The notes under the pieces are model-generated. The model was given only the letters and a program-made list of their open reading frames with translations. It ran no database searches and was not told where the DNA came from. A stretch of DNA of 64,000 nt from Gemmatimonadota bacterium. Its GTDB lineage: Bacteria; Gemmatimonadota; Gemmatimonadetes; Longimicrobiales; Gaopeijiaceae. A program made the translations under genes and the position numbers. Shown piece after piece: positions 9,319 to 18,927 of the stretch. Where the stretch lies: positions 62,001-126,000 of the forward strand of contig JAJDXG010000019.1 of the NCBI GenBank assembly GCA_022823365.1, read 5' to 3'. Each line of letters starts with the position of its first letter. Position 1 is the first letter of the stretch.

Positions 9319-10334
9319 TCTCCCTCCGCTTCGAGGTCCTCGACGCGCACCCCATGCCGGTTGACGGGAGAGGCCCAGGCTTCGCAATCAAGCGCCGCGG
9401 TCTCGCCAAAGGCCCGGCGGATGCCCTCGGCGACGCGTTCGGCCGCCTCGCCGCCCCGACACAGCGCGAAGACCGAGGGACCGGACCCGGACAGGGAGAA
9501 GCCGAGGGCGCCGCGAGCCAGCGCCACTTCCCTGGCCCGGGCGAAACCCGGGACGCGTCCGGCGCGCAGCGGCTCCGCCACGACATCCCTGATCGAGCGA
9601 GAGAGAAGGTCCCAGTCGGAGGCGTAGAGCCCGGCGGTGAAGGCCGCCGTGTTGGCCCACTGCGTGACCGCGGCCTTGAGCGGCACGTGTTCGCCCAGCA
9701 CGCGGCGCGCGTCCCGGGTGCGGATTTCCAGGTGGGGGCGGACCAGGACCGTCCAGAGCTCCGCAGGCACGGGAAGCTCCACGACCTGCAGCGACCTTCC
9801 GGGCAGGACCAGCACGATGCCGCCATGGAGGGCGGGCGCGACGTTGTCGGCGGCAGGCGATCCGGAACCCGCCAGCTCGCCGGCGAGCGCACACTGGAGC
9901 AGCTGCGCGCGGGAAAGGCCAGCCCCGATTGCCCGGTCCGCCGCCACCGCTCCGGCCACCGCGCTGGAGGCGCTGCCGCCCATGCCTCCGGCGAGCGGAA
10001 TGCCCTTGTGAAGCTCGATGGCGACTCCGGCTGCGGCATTCCCGGAGTCCGAGGCCATGGCCTCGGCCGTTGCGCCGGCTCGTGCCAACCCCAGCACCGC
10101 GCGCGCGGCCGCCCCGGCACTGTTGCGGGCCGGGTCCACCGGAATGCGTCCCTCGTCGCCCGTGATGCGCTCGATGATGACTCCCGGCTCCCGCGTTGCG
10201 CGCGCCACCACGACATCGGAGGGGCTCTTGACGGCCATGCCGAAGACATCGAACCCGCACGCGATGTTGCCGATGGTGGCGGGGGCGGAAACGCGCACGG
10301 AGGCCGCGCCGCCGGGAGAGGGCGTCCTGGTCAT
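9315..10334 (-). CDS. thrB: Homoserine kinase
   Basis: GHMP kinase motif IPLAGGMGGSASSAVAGAVA; VSAPATIGNIACGFDVFG. Confidence 0.93.
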   Translation of the reverse strand: MTRTPSPGGAASVRVSAPATIGNIACGFDVFGMAVKSPSDVVVARATREPGVIIERITGDEGRIPVDPARNSAGAAARAVLGLARAGATAEAMASDSGNAAAGVAIELHKGIPLAGGMGGSASSAVAGAVAADRAIGAGLSRAQLLQCALAGELAGSGSPAADNVAPALHGGIVLVLPGRSLQVVELPVPAELWTVLVRPHLEIRTRDARRVLGEHVPLKAAVTQWANTAAFTAGLYASDWDLLSRSIRDVVAEPLRAGRVPGFARAREVALARGALGFSLSGSGPSVFALCRGGEAAERVAEGIRRAFGETAALDCEAWASPVNRHGVRVEDLEAEGD

Positions 10335-10341
10335 GGTCGCC

Positions 10342-11883
10342 CTACTTGAACACCCGGAAGAAGGCCCGGAACACCTTCTGGGCGGTGGGCGTGAGCTTCT
10401 GCTTGCGCCAGGCATTCGCCGCGCGCGCAAAGACGTCGCTGCGCGTGGGATAGGGGTGGATGGTGCTCCCGAGCTTGCTCAAGCCGAGGCCCGCCGTCAT
10501 CGCCAGCGTGACCTCGCCGATCATGTCTCCCGCCTGCGCGCACACCAGCGTCGCACCCAGGATGCGGTCGCTGCCCTTCTTCAGATGGACGCGGAAGAAG
10601 CCGTCTTCCTCGCCTTCGAGGATGGCGCGGTCGATGTCGTCGAAGTGGATGGTGATGGTCTCGACGTCGTGGCGCGCCGCGATGGCCTCGTCTCGATGGA
10701 GGCCGACGTGGGCGACCTCCGGGTCCGTGTAGGTCGCCCAGGGGATCACCAGGCGGCTCGCACGGCCGCGGCCGAAGAAGAGCGCGTTCTGCACGGCGAT
10801 GCGTGCCTGGTGGTCGGCGGCATGGGTGAACTGGTGCTTCGACGCCACATCGCCCACCGCGTAGATGCCCTTCGCCGTCGTGCGCAACTGGTCGTCGACC
10901 TGGATGCCGGTGCGGTCGTAGGCCACCCCCGCGGCCTTGAGGCCCATCCCGTCGACGTTGGGCGCGCGGCCGGCGGCCACCAGCACCGCCTCGGCTGCGA
11001 GTTCCTCCTGCTGGCCGCCGTGCTCCACCTCCAGCACGGTGGCGCCGCCCTCGCGGCGTGCCCTGAGCACGGCCGCCGAATTCAGAACACGCACGCCGTC
11101 GGCCTCGATGGCGCGGGTCACGATGGCGGCCGCGTCCCGGTCGTCGCGCGGCAGCGGATGCGGGTCCGCGTGCACGACGGTGACCTCGCTGCCGAAGCGC
11201 GCGAAGGTCTGCGAGAGTTCCACCCCGATGGGACCGGCGCCGATCACGATCACGCGCGGCGGCAGCTCGGTGAGCGAGAAGATGGTCTCGTTGGTGTAGA
11301 TGTTCGGGCCTTCGAGTCCCGGCACAGGGAGGAGCGCCGCGCGGGCGCCGGTCGCGATGACCGCGCGGCGGAAGTGCAGTTCGTCCCCGTTGACGCGCAG
11401 CCGGTCGGGGCCCACGAACTCGCCGTGGCCGAGGAAGACGTCCACCCCCAGCCCGGCGAACCGCGATGCCCCGTCGATCGGGCTGATGCGGGCGCGCAAC
11501 CGCCGCATGCGCTCCATCGCGGCGGTGAACTCGCTCGCCGATCCCTGATCCGTCCCCTCGTCAGCCGCTGATCCGGGACGGCCGTTGGCGGAAGCCGCGC
11601 TCGCCGCGTGCACCCGCCGGGCCGAGCTGATCACCGCCTTTGAGGGAACGCACCCGAAGTTGAGGCAGTCGCCGCCCATGAGGTGGCGCTCCACCATGGC
11701 GACCTTCGCGCCCAGCCCTGCGCCGATGGCGGCGCTCACCAGCCCCCCCGTCCCCGCCCCGACCACCACCAGGTGGTAGCGGTCGCGGGGTTCGGGGTTG
11801 CGCCAGTCGGACGGGTGCACATGGCTCACCAGCTCGCGGTTGTGCACGTCGTCGGGTAGGATCACGACTCTGTCTGCCGACAC
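10342..11883 (-). CDS. Mercuric-reductase-like pyridine nucleotide-disulfide oxidoreductase
   Basis: VVGAGTGGLVSAAIGAGLGAKVAMVERHLMGGDCLNFGCVPSKA redox CxxxxC; NAD motif VIGAGPIGVELSQ; dimerisation domain. Confidence 0.88.
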   Translation of the reverse strand: MSADRVVILPDDVHNRELVSHVHPSDWRNPEPRDRYHLVVVGAGTGGLVSAAIGAGLGAKVAMVERHLMGGDCLNFGCVPSKAVISSARRVHAASAASANGRPGSAADEGTDQGSASEFTAAMERMRRLRARISPIDGASRFAGLGVDVFLGHGEFVGPDRLRVNGDELHFRRAVIATGARAALLPVPGLEGPNIYTNETIFSLTELPPRVIVIGAGPIGVELSQTFARFGSEVTVVHADPHPLPRDDRDAAAIVTRAIEADGVRVLNSAAVLRARREGGATVLEVEHGGQQEELAAEAVLVAAGRAPNVDGMGLKAAGVAYDRTGIQVDDQLRTTAKGIYAVGDVASKHQFTHAADHQARIAVQNALFFGRGRASRLVIPWATYTDPEVAHVGLHRDEAIAARHDVETITIHFDDIDRAILEGEEDGFFRVHLKKGSDRILGATLVCAQAGDMIGEVTLAMTAGLGLSKLGSTIHPYPTRSDVFARAANAWRKQKLTPTAQKVFRAFFRVFK

Positions 11884-11914
11884 GATCTATCGCTCCATTT
11901 CTGGTCCCGTGGGG

Positions 11915-12655
11915 TTAGTCCCCCGTGATATCCTTCAGCGCGCGTCGGGCGATGCGCGTGACCACGGTGGTGACCACGATGGTCGCCGCCAGCCCCACCC
12001 CGAGCACCGTGTAGTAGCCCGCGCCCCGCGCCACCTCCACCCCGCTCGCCAGCGCCGCCACGTCGCCGATGACCTGGCCGTAGTACACGTAGAGGAGCGT
12101 GCCGGGAATCATCCCCAGCGATGCGATCAGGTAGTCCACGAAGCGCACCCTGGTCAGGCCCAGGGCATAGTTGAGCAGGTTGAAGGGAAAGACCGGCGAA
12201 AGCCTCAGGAGGAAGACGATCTTGCGCCCCTGTTCGCCGATGGCGCGGTCGATGGCGGCGAAACGCGGATAGTCGGCCACCTTGCTCTCGATGGCGGACC
12301 GGGCGAGGTAGCGCGACACCAGAAAGGCGAGCGCGGCGCCCGTCGTCGCCCCCACGAAGACGATCACGGTTCCGCGGGCGATGCCGAAGACGGCCCCCGC
12401 GGCCAAGGTCAGAATCGAGCCCGGCGCGAAGGCCACGGTCGCAGCCGCGTAGGCGCACACGAAGACCACAGGACCCCACACCCCCATCTCCTCGATGCGC
12501 TCCGCGAGCGCGGGGATGACCCCGGCCAGCTGCCTTCCCGCAAACACCAGCAGCACAACCACCGCCACCGCCACGAGCGCCAGCAGCCACGGTCGCCGCC
12601 GCCGCGACTCGCGGGCCTCCGAATTCGCGTCGGTCACTTTGCCTCCTCTCCGCAT
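11915..12655 (-). CDS. TVP38/TMEM64 family (DedA-like) membrane protein
   Basis: VAFAPGSILTLAAGAVFGIARGTVIVFVGATTGAALAFLVSRYLAR; downstream of the oxidoreductase on the same strand. Confidence 0.88.
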   Translation of the reverse strand: MRRGGKVTDANSEARESRRRRPWLLALVAVAVVVLLVFAGRQLAGVIPALAERIEEMGVWGPVVFVCAYAAATVAFAPGSILTLAAGAVFGIARGTVIVFVGATTGAALAFLVSRYLARSAIESKVADYPRFAAIDRAIGEQGRKIVFLLRLSPVFPFNLLNYALGLTRVRFVDYLIASLGMIPGTLLYVYYGQVIGDVAALASGVEVARGAGYYTVLGVGLAATIVVTTVVTRIARRALKDITGD

Positions 12656-12756
12656 CGGGGCAGTGCGCGCCACTTGCCGGATGCGGGCGGCTGCGGTATT
12701 GAGGTGGTTCGTCCGGAGAATTCGCCGGCAGTCCCGAGCCATCACCAGGAGAACCA

Positions 12757-13128
12757 ATGAGCCCCGAACGGCGCGCCCGTCACTTCCGCTGGGACGATAT
12801 GCCAATGGAAGAGGTGAAGGAAGGTTTGGGAAGGCGCGTGGTGACCGGCGAGCGCATGATGCTCGCGCACTGGTACATGGTCAGGGGCACCGTCGTCCCG
12901 CTGCACGAGCACGACAACGAGCAGATCGCCCATGTGCTGGATGGCGCGCTCAGGCTCCGGCTCGGCGATGACGAGGGCGAGGAGGTGATCGTTCGCACCG
13001 GCGAAGTGCTCTACATCCCGTCCGGACTGCCGCACAGCGCGCTCGCGCTCGAGGACACGCTTGTGACGGATGTCTTCTGCCCACCGCGCCAGGACTGGCT
13101 GGACGGCACCGACACCTACCTGCGGTGA
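12757..13128 (+). CDS. Cupin domain protein, copy 1
   Basis: 123 aa; VVPLHEHDNEQ...GEVLYIPSGLPHSALALEDT cupin motifs. Confidence 0.9.
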   Translation: MSPERRARHFRWDDMPMEEVKEGLGRRVVTGERMMLAHWYMVRGTVVPLHEHDNEQIAHVLDGALRLRLGDDEGEEVIVRTGEVLYIPSGLPHSALALEDTLVTDVFCPPRQDWLDGTDTYLR

Positions 13129-13298
13129 GGGCGCTGAGGCCCTCCGGGCCGACGGACCGTGCACCACCCTCGGAACCATCGACCTCCGCTACTTGCCGAA
13201 GTCCCGCGGTTACGGTATTGAGAGGGTTCGCCCGGCCCATGTGCCGGTCGTGATCCGGTCCACTACAGCGTCCATTCAACCCACTGCCGAGGAACCCA

Positions 13299-13670
13299 AT
13301 GAGCTCCAAACAGAGCGTACGCCACTTCCGCTGGGACGACATGCCGATCGAACCGGTCAAGAAAGGACTTGGGCGGCGCCTGGTGACGGGCGAGCGCATG
13401 ATGCTCGCGCACATCTATCTCGACAAGGGCTCCGTTGTGCCGCTGCACTCGCACGACAACGAGCAGCTCACCTACGAGCTCGAGGGCGCGCTGCACTTCT
13501 GGATCGGGGAGGATGAGAGCGAGGAGGTGATCGTGCGCGCCGGAGAGGTGCTGCACATTCCCTCGTGGGTGCCGCACAAGGCGGTCGCGCTCGAGGACAC
13601 CCTGGACGTGGATGTCTTCTGCCCGCCCCGGCAGGACTGGCTGGACGGGACCGACGCGTACCTGCGATGA
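13299..13670 (+). CDS. Cupin domain protein, copy 2 (tandem paralog)
   Basis: 123 aa, same length and strongly similar to 12757-13128; VVPLHSHDNEQ...GEVLHIPSWVPH. Confidence 0.9.
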   Translation: MSSKQSVRHFRWDDMPIEPVKKGLGRRLVTGERMMLAHIYLDKGSVVPLHSHDNEQLTYELEGALHFWIGEDESEEVIVRAGEVLHIPSWVPHKAVALEDTLDVDVFCPPRQDWLDGTDAYLR

Positions 13671-13693
13671 ATCCCCCCGCCGCGTGAGGTGAC

Positions 13694-14485
13694 ATGGACC
13701 TCGGGCTGACCGGCAAGGTCGCGCTGGTGGCGGCCTCAAGCCGCGGGCTGGGACGCGCGGTGGCGGAGGAGTTCGCGCGCGAGGGGGCCCGGCTGGTGAT
13801 GTGCGCCCGGGGCGAAGACGACCTGAACCGCACGCGCAACCGCATCGCACGCGACACCGGCTCCCGGCCCGTCGCCGTCGCCACCGACCTCACCGACCCG
13901 GAGGGCGTGCGGCGCGTCACCGACACCGCCGCCGAGGCCTTCGGACAGGTCGATATCCTGGTCACCAACACCGGCGGCCCTCCCTCCGGCCCCTTCGAGG
14001 CGCACACCCCGGACGCGTGGCGCTCCGCAGTCGCCCAGAACCTCGAGAGCGTCCTCAACCTTACCCGGGCCGTCCTCCCGGGCATGCGCGAGCGCGGCTG
14101 GGGCCGGATCATCAACGTCACCTCGATCGCGGTGAAACAGCCGGTCGACGGGCTCATCCTCTCCAACAGCGTGCGCGCCGCGGTGACCGGCTTCGCCCGC
14201 ACCCTGGCCAACGAGGTGGCGCGCGACGGCGTCACCGTGAACAACGTGATGCCCGGCTACACGCGCACCGCCCGCCTGGACTGGCTGGCCGGCCAGATCG
14301 CCGCGCGCGAGGGCATCGACCGGGAAGCCGCGTTCGACCGCTGGGCCAGCGAGATCCCCGCGGGACGCGTGGGCGACCCTGCGGAATTCGCCGCGTTGGT
14401 TACCTTTCTCGCTTCCGAGCGCGCGAGTTACATCACCGGCACCTCCATTCCCGTGGACGGGGGATGGATCCGCGCCCTGGTATGA
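13694..14485 (+). CDS. SDR-family oxidoreductase
   Basis: Rossmann start GKVALVAASSRGLGRAVAEEFAREGARLVMCAR; NNVMPGYTRT; YITGTSIPVDGGW. Confidence 0.9.
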   Translation: MDLGLTGKVALVAASSRGLGRAVAEEFAREGARLVMCARGEDDLNRTRNRIARDTGSRPVAVATDLTDPEGVRRVTDTAAEAFGQVDILVTNTGGPPSGPFEAHTPDAWRSAVAQNLESVLNLTRAVLPGMRERGWGRIINVTSIAVKQPVDGLILSNSVRAAVTGFARTLANEVARDGVTVNNVMPGYTRTARLDWLAGQIAAREGIDREAAFDRWASEIPAGRVGDPAEFAALVTFLASERASYITGTSIPVDGGWIRALV

Positions 14486-14526
14486 CGACAACGACCCCGA
14501 CCTGATCCCCGAGACCGAGAACCCCG

Positions 14527-15453
14527 ATGGCCCTTGAGCTAAAGGAAACCGAATTCGTCTGGAAGGACGGAGAGTTCATCCGCTGGCAGGACGCCCAGGT
14601 GCATCTGCTTTCGCTGGCCGTGCAGTTCGGCGTCTCCCTCTTCGAGGGCATCCGCTGCTACGAGGCGGAGGGGCGGCGGGCCATCTTCCGCCTCGGCGCG
14701 CACATCCGCAGGCTCTACAACTCCTGCATCGTCTATCGCATGGCGCCGGAGTACTCGCAGGCGGAGTACGGACAGGCGTGCGTCGACGTGGTGGCGAAGA
14801 ACGGTCTGGGCAGCTGCTACATCCGCCCCATGGTGATACGCGGATACGGCGCCGCGGCGCTCGATCCCCGCGCGAGCCCCATCGAGTCGTACGTGGCCTG
14901 CTGGCCGCTGGACACCTACCTGGGCGCGGGAGCTCTCGAGAAGGGCGTCGGGGTGAAGGTCTCGTCCTGGCAGCGCGCCGAACCCAACACCTTCCCGATG
15001 CGAGCCAAGGCGGCCGGCCACTACAACGCGGCCATGCTCATGAAGATGGAAGCGCACGCCGACGGCTACGCGGACGCCATCGCGCTCGGCCCCAACGGGC
15101 TGGTGAGCGAGGGAAGCGGACAGAACCTCTTCCTGGTGGTGGACGGCCAGCTCATCACGCCCATTCTCGACGGTACCTCCCTCCAGGGCATCACCCGCGA
15201 CACGGTGCTCAAGCTCGCGGGCGACATGGGCATCCCGGCGAGCGAGCAGCTGGTCGCGCGGGAAACGCTCTACACCTGCGACGAGCTCTTCTTCTCGGGG
15301 ACCGCCACTGAGGTGACCCCCATCACGAGCGTCGACCGCATCCCGGTCGGGTCCGGCAAGGCGGGCGAGGTTACGCTGCAGATCCAGCGGCGCTTCATGG
15401 ACATCGTCAAGCAGCGGGCGGAAGATCCCTATGGCTGGCTGACGCACGTGTAG
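14527..15453 (+). CDS. ilvE: Branched-chain amino acid aminotransferase
   Basis: FVWKDGEFIRWQDAQVHLLSLAVQFGVSLFEGIRCYE; YNAAMLMKMEAHADGYADAIAL; SEGSGQNLF. Confidence 0.92.
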   Translation: MALELKETEFVWKDGEFIRWQDAQVHLLSLAVQFGVSLFEGIRCYEAEGRRAIFRLGAHIRRLYNSCIVYRMAPEYSQAEYGQACVDVVAKNGLGSCYIRPMVIRGYGAAALDPRASPIESYVACWPLDTYLGAGALEKGVGVKVSSWQRAEPNTFPMRAKAAGHYNAAMLMKMEAHADGYADAIALGPNGLVSEGSGQNLFLVVDGQLITPILDGTSLQGITRDTVLKLAGDMGIPASEQLVARETLYTCDELFFSGTATEVTPITSVDRIPVGSGKAGEVTLQIQRRFMDIVKQRAEDPYGWLTHV

Positions 15454-15490
15454 GGCGCATGGGCGGGGCAGCCGACACAAGGAGCAGGCC

Positions 15491-17461
15491 ATGACCCGTT
15501 ATCGGAACGCGGAGGCGGCCCTCCGCCGGCAATCCGCCACGAACCTGACTTCGGTCCTCGTCCTCGCGGCCGCGGCGGCCGCGGGCGTCCCGGCTCAGGC
15601 TGGCGCCCAGGAGGCCGACGTCCTCACCATCGACCAACTGCTTTCCATCGAGTCGGTCGTCTCCGGCTCGCCCGCCTGGTCGCCCGGCGGCACGTCGATC
15701 CTCTTCCGGTCTTCGCTCTCCGGCGGACTGGTGACGCTTTCGCCCGACGGCGGATTCCCGACCCGCGTCCCCATCGAGATGGGCAGCTCGGGCCACTTCC
15801 TGGCCTCCCAGATGCCCGGCTGGTCACCGCAGGGCAACTGGATCTCGTACGTGTCGGACAAGGGCGGCTCGCCGGAGATCTGGATCTGGTCCACCCGCGA
15901 CGGCACCGAAGTCCAGCTGACCAACCTGGGCGGACGCATCAACTCGATGACCTGGTCGCCCGACGAGCGCTCGATCGCCTTCGCCGGCGACCGCTACGGC
16001 AATTACGACATCTGGACGGTCGAGGTCGCCACCCGCCGGGTCCGGCGCATCAGCAGCGAGAAGAACTACGAGGTCTTCCCCACCTGGACCCCGGACTCCC
16101 GGCGCATCCTCTACGTGCGCCTCGACGAAGCCTGGGAGGATCATGACGTCATCGAGGTCGCTCCGGACGGATCGGGCGCACGCACCGTGCTTCAGGACCG
16201 CGACTTCTTCGACTATGGCGCCGGCAGCACCTTCGGCTATCCGCAGGTCTCGCCCGATGGCGGCCAGGTCCTGTTCCGCTCGCACCGCAGCGGCTGGATC
16301 AACTACTGGCTCGCCCCCGTCGAGGGCGGCGAGCCCCGTCCGGTCGCGGCGGCCGAGGCCGACCAGAGCAGCGCGGCCTGGTCGCCCGACGGACGCTCGA
16401 TCGCCTACATCGAGAACCACAACGGTCACCACGACCTGCGCGTGGTCTCGCCCGGCGGCGGCAAGCCCCGCCTGCTTGTGTCCCCCGACGGCGGGGCGGC
16501 GTCGAGTCCCTCGTGGTCGCCCGACAGCCGCGCGATCGCCTACCTGAAGGCCGACGTGGTCACGCCGCAGGATCTGCATGTGGTGTCCGTCGAGACCGGC
16601 GAGAGCCGCCAGCTCACCTTCTCCATGCCCGCCGGCAACCTTGCGAACCGGCTGGTCCTGCCGGAGAAGGTCCACTACCCCAGCACGGACGGGTACTCGA
16701 TCCCGGCCTACCTGTACCGCCCGGTGGGAGTCCCCGCCGGCGAACGCGCACCCGGCATCCTGTGGATTCACGGCGGCCCCACCTCGCAATTCAACGACAC
16801 CTTCCAGCAGCACGTGCAGTTCTTCGCTCAGCGCGGATACGCGGTACTGCTGCCCAACATCCGCGGCAGCTCGGGCTACGGGAAGGACTTCGCCGACGCG
16901 AACAACGGCTGCTGGGGCCACTGCGACCTCGAAGACGTGCTCGCGGGCGCCGACTTCCTGAAGGCGCAGCCCGGGATCGACCCCGACCGGATCGGCCTGA
17001 CCGGAACCAGCTACGGCGGCATAATGGGCATGTACGCCGCGGCGTTCGCTCCGGACGCCTTTCGCGCGATCATCCCGGGCTCGGGCTACTCGGACTGGGT
17101 ACACTTCTATCGCAGCGAGAACGAGCTGCGGCACGTCAAGCTCCTCGAGCACGAACTCGGGCCCTTCGAGACGAGCCAGGACGTGTGGCGCAACAGCTCG
17201 GCGATCTACGAAGTCGACAAGGTCTCCACGCCGATCTTCCTGGTGCACGGCGAGGGCCGTTATCCCGGCTCGGACCAGTCCGAGATCTTCGCGCGCGCAC
17301 TCGAAAACCACTACAAGCCGTTCGAATACGCGACCTACCCGAACGAGAACTACTACGTCCGCGGCAAGGCCAACCGGCGGCAGATGCTGCTGGACATGCT
17401 GGACTTCTTCGAGCGGTTCCTGAAGGACGAGATGGTCGACGCGGGTGATCGGATGAAGTGA
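15491..17461 (+). CDS. S9-family peptidase with TolB-like beta-propeller
   Basis: WSPDG propeller repeats; catalytic LTGTSYGGIMGMYAA; C-terminal HGEGRYPGSDQ. Confidence 0.92.
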   Translation: MTRYRNAEAALRRQSATNLTSVLVLAAAAAAGVPAQAGAQEADVLTIDQLLSIESVVSGSPAWSPGGTSILFRSSLSGGLVTLSPDGGFPTRVPIEMGSSGHFLASQMPGWSPQGNWISYVSDKGGSPEIWIWSTRDGTEVQLTNLGGRINSMTWSPDERSIAFAGDRYGNYDIWTVEVATRRVRRISSEKNYEVFPTWTPDSRRILYVRLDEAWEDHDVIEVAPDGSGARTVLQDRDFFDYGAGSTFGYPQVSPDGGQVLFRSHRSGWINYWLAPVEGGEPRPVAAAEADQSSAAWSPDGRSIAYIENHNGHHDLRVVSPGGGKPRLLVSPDGGAASSPSWSPDSRAIAYLKADVVTPQDLHVVSVETGESRQLTFSMPAGNLANRLVLPEKVHYPSTDGYSIPAYLYRPVGVPAGERAPGILWIHGGPTSQFNDTFQQHVQFFAQRGYAVLLPNIRGSSGYGKDFADANNGCWGHCDLEDVLAGADFLKAQPGIDPDRIGLTGTSYGGIMGMYAAAFAPDAFRAIIPGSGYSDWVHFYRSENELRHVKLLEHELGPFETSQDVWRNSSAIYEVDKVSTPIFLVHGEGRYPGSDQSEIFARALENHYKPFEYATYPNENYYVRGKANRRQMLLDMLDFFERFLKDEMVDAGDRMK

Positions 17462-17493
17462 AGGCGCACCTCATCCCTGGCTCCTGAGAGCCG

Positions 17494-17541
17494 TTGACGT
17501 CTGACGGATTGTCGGCTACTGTTGTCTACGAAGATCTTCGT
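17494..17541 (+). promoter_or_regulatory. Predicted promoter plus BlaI-type operator
   Basis: TTGACG (17494-17499)-N17-TACTGT (17517-17522), then perfect 14-bp palindrome ACGAAGATCTTCGT (17528-17541). Confidence 0.7.
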
Positions 17542-17562
17542 GGGACAGCAAGGGCACCAGGA

Positions 17563-18858
17563 ATGAGTCGAGAGCGATTGACCTGCCTCAGAGGACCCCG
17601 CCACAAGGCCGTCGCGTGGTCATGCGGTGTACTGGTACTCCTGGCCGCTTGCGGCAACGACACGCAGTCCACGCCCTCCGAAGCCCAGGTCACCGACTCG
17701 GCGGGCGTCGCCATCGTCACCAACCCCTCCGGCGATGCCGTCTACGCTACCATCGCCCCTGAACCGGTCCTCTCCATCGGCGCCATCGACGGCCCCGCGG
17801 AAGTGCTCTTCGGGCGCATTTCCTCGGTCGCGGTCGACGGCGCGGGCAATCTGATCGTCGCCGACGGCCAGATGGATGAGATCCGTATCTTCGACGCGGG
17901 CGGTGTCCACCTCCAAACCATTGGGGGCCCCGGAGAGGGGCCGGGCGAATTCCGGGCGCTCGCGGGAGCCTGGCCCACCGCGGGGGGCGCCATCGTCGCG
18001 GCGGACCAGCGGCTCGACCGCATCACCCGCTTCGGTCCGGACGGCGAGCTGGTGGGCACCGCCACCTTCCGGGGCCCGGGCGAGCAGCCCGTGATCCGCC
18101 CGATCCGCGTGGCGGGGCCGGACCTTTTCCTCAGCCGGGTGGAATCCCTGAACCTCCCCTCGCTGGAGGGAGCCTTCAGCCTGGAAGAGGCCCTCGAATC
18201 GATCTCGGACCCTTCCGGAAGCAGATCCGAGTACCTGGTCCGGCACGACCTGGAGGGCACCCTGGTCGACACGGTCACGTCAGTGCCTGGTCAGGCTACC
18301 CAGACTTCGGCACAGGGCAGCGGAACCAATCTGTCGATCCAGATCCTGCGGTTGCCCTTCTCGTCGGCTGCCGCCGCCACCGCCTCGCCGGAAGGGCGCA
18401 TGGCCGTCACCACGGGCCGATCCTACGAGTTCTCCACCTACGACCCCACGGGCACGCTCGAGCGCATCGTGCGCCTCACCGAAGAGCCGCCCCTGCGAAC
18501 CGACGCGCACCTCGAAGCATGGGTTCGGGGCTCCACAGGTGGGCGCGAGCCCATGGACGACACCCAGGTGGAGGCAGCCCTGCGCCGCTACCGGGAGATG
18601 CCCCTTCCCGACCGTCTCCCCGCGTGGAACTCGCTGGTGATCGCCGGCGGCGGCGAGATCTGGTCGCGCCGCTTCGCGATCAGGGGTGCCGAGACGGTGG
18701 CTCGCGATGTGTTCGCCGCCGACGGCCGCTTCCTGGGCCAGGTGGTGGCACCCGCCAGCCTTCGCATCCAGCATATCGGCGACGGAAGGGTGACTGTCGT
18801 ATCCACCGACGATCTCGGCGTAGAGCGCGTGGAGGTGTACGAGCTGCAGATGCCCTGA
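17563..18858 (+). CDS. 6-bladed beta-propeller (NHL-like) lipoprotein
   Basis: CGVLVLLAAC lipobox; GRISSVAVDGAGNLIVADGQMDEIRIFDAGGVHLQTIGGPGEGPGEF. Confidence 0.8.
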   Translation: MSRERLTCLRGPRHKAVAWSCGVLVLLAACGNDTQSTPSEAQVTDSAGVAIVTNPSGDAVYATIAPEPVLSIGAIDGPAEVLFGRISSVAVDGAGNLIVADGQMDEIRIFDAGGVHLQTIGGPGEGPGEFRALAGAWPTAGGAIVAADQRLDRITRFGPDGELVGTATFRGPGEQPVIRPIRVAGPDLFLSRVESLNLPSLEGAFSLEEALESISDPSGSRSEYLVRHDLEGTLVDTVTSVPGQATQTSAQGSGTNLSIQILRLPFSSAAAATASPEGRMAVTTGRSYEFSTYDPTGTLERIVRLTEEPPLRTDAHLEAWVRGSTGGREPMDDTQVEAALRRYREMPLPDRLPAWNSLVIAGGGEIWSRRFAIRGAETVARDVFAADGRFLGQVVAPASLRIQHIGDGRVTVVSTDDLGVERVEVYELQMP

Positions 18859-18927
18859 GGTTGGCGGCAGCCGCCACCATATCGGAGATACGCGGGCGCG
18901 GTCGGGCAGCTTGTCGGCTACCAGCCG

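Noticed and set aside
17479-17492. GGCTCCTGAGAGCC hairpin after the S9 peptidase as terminator
   Set aside because: Five-bp stem without U tract; overlaps the promoter region of the next gene.
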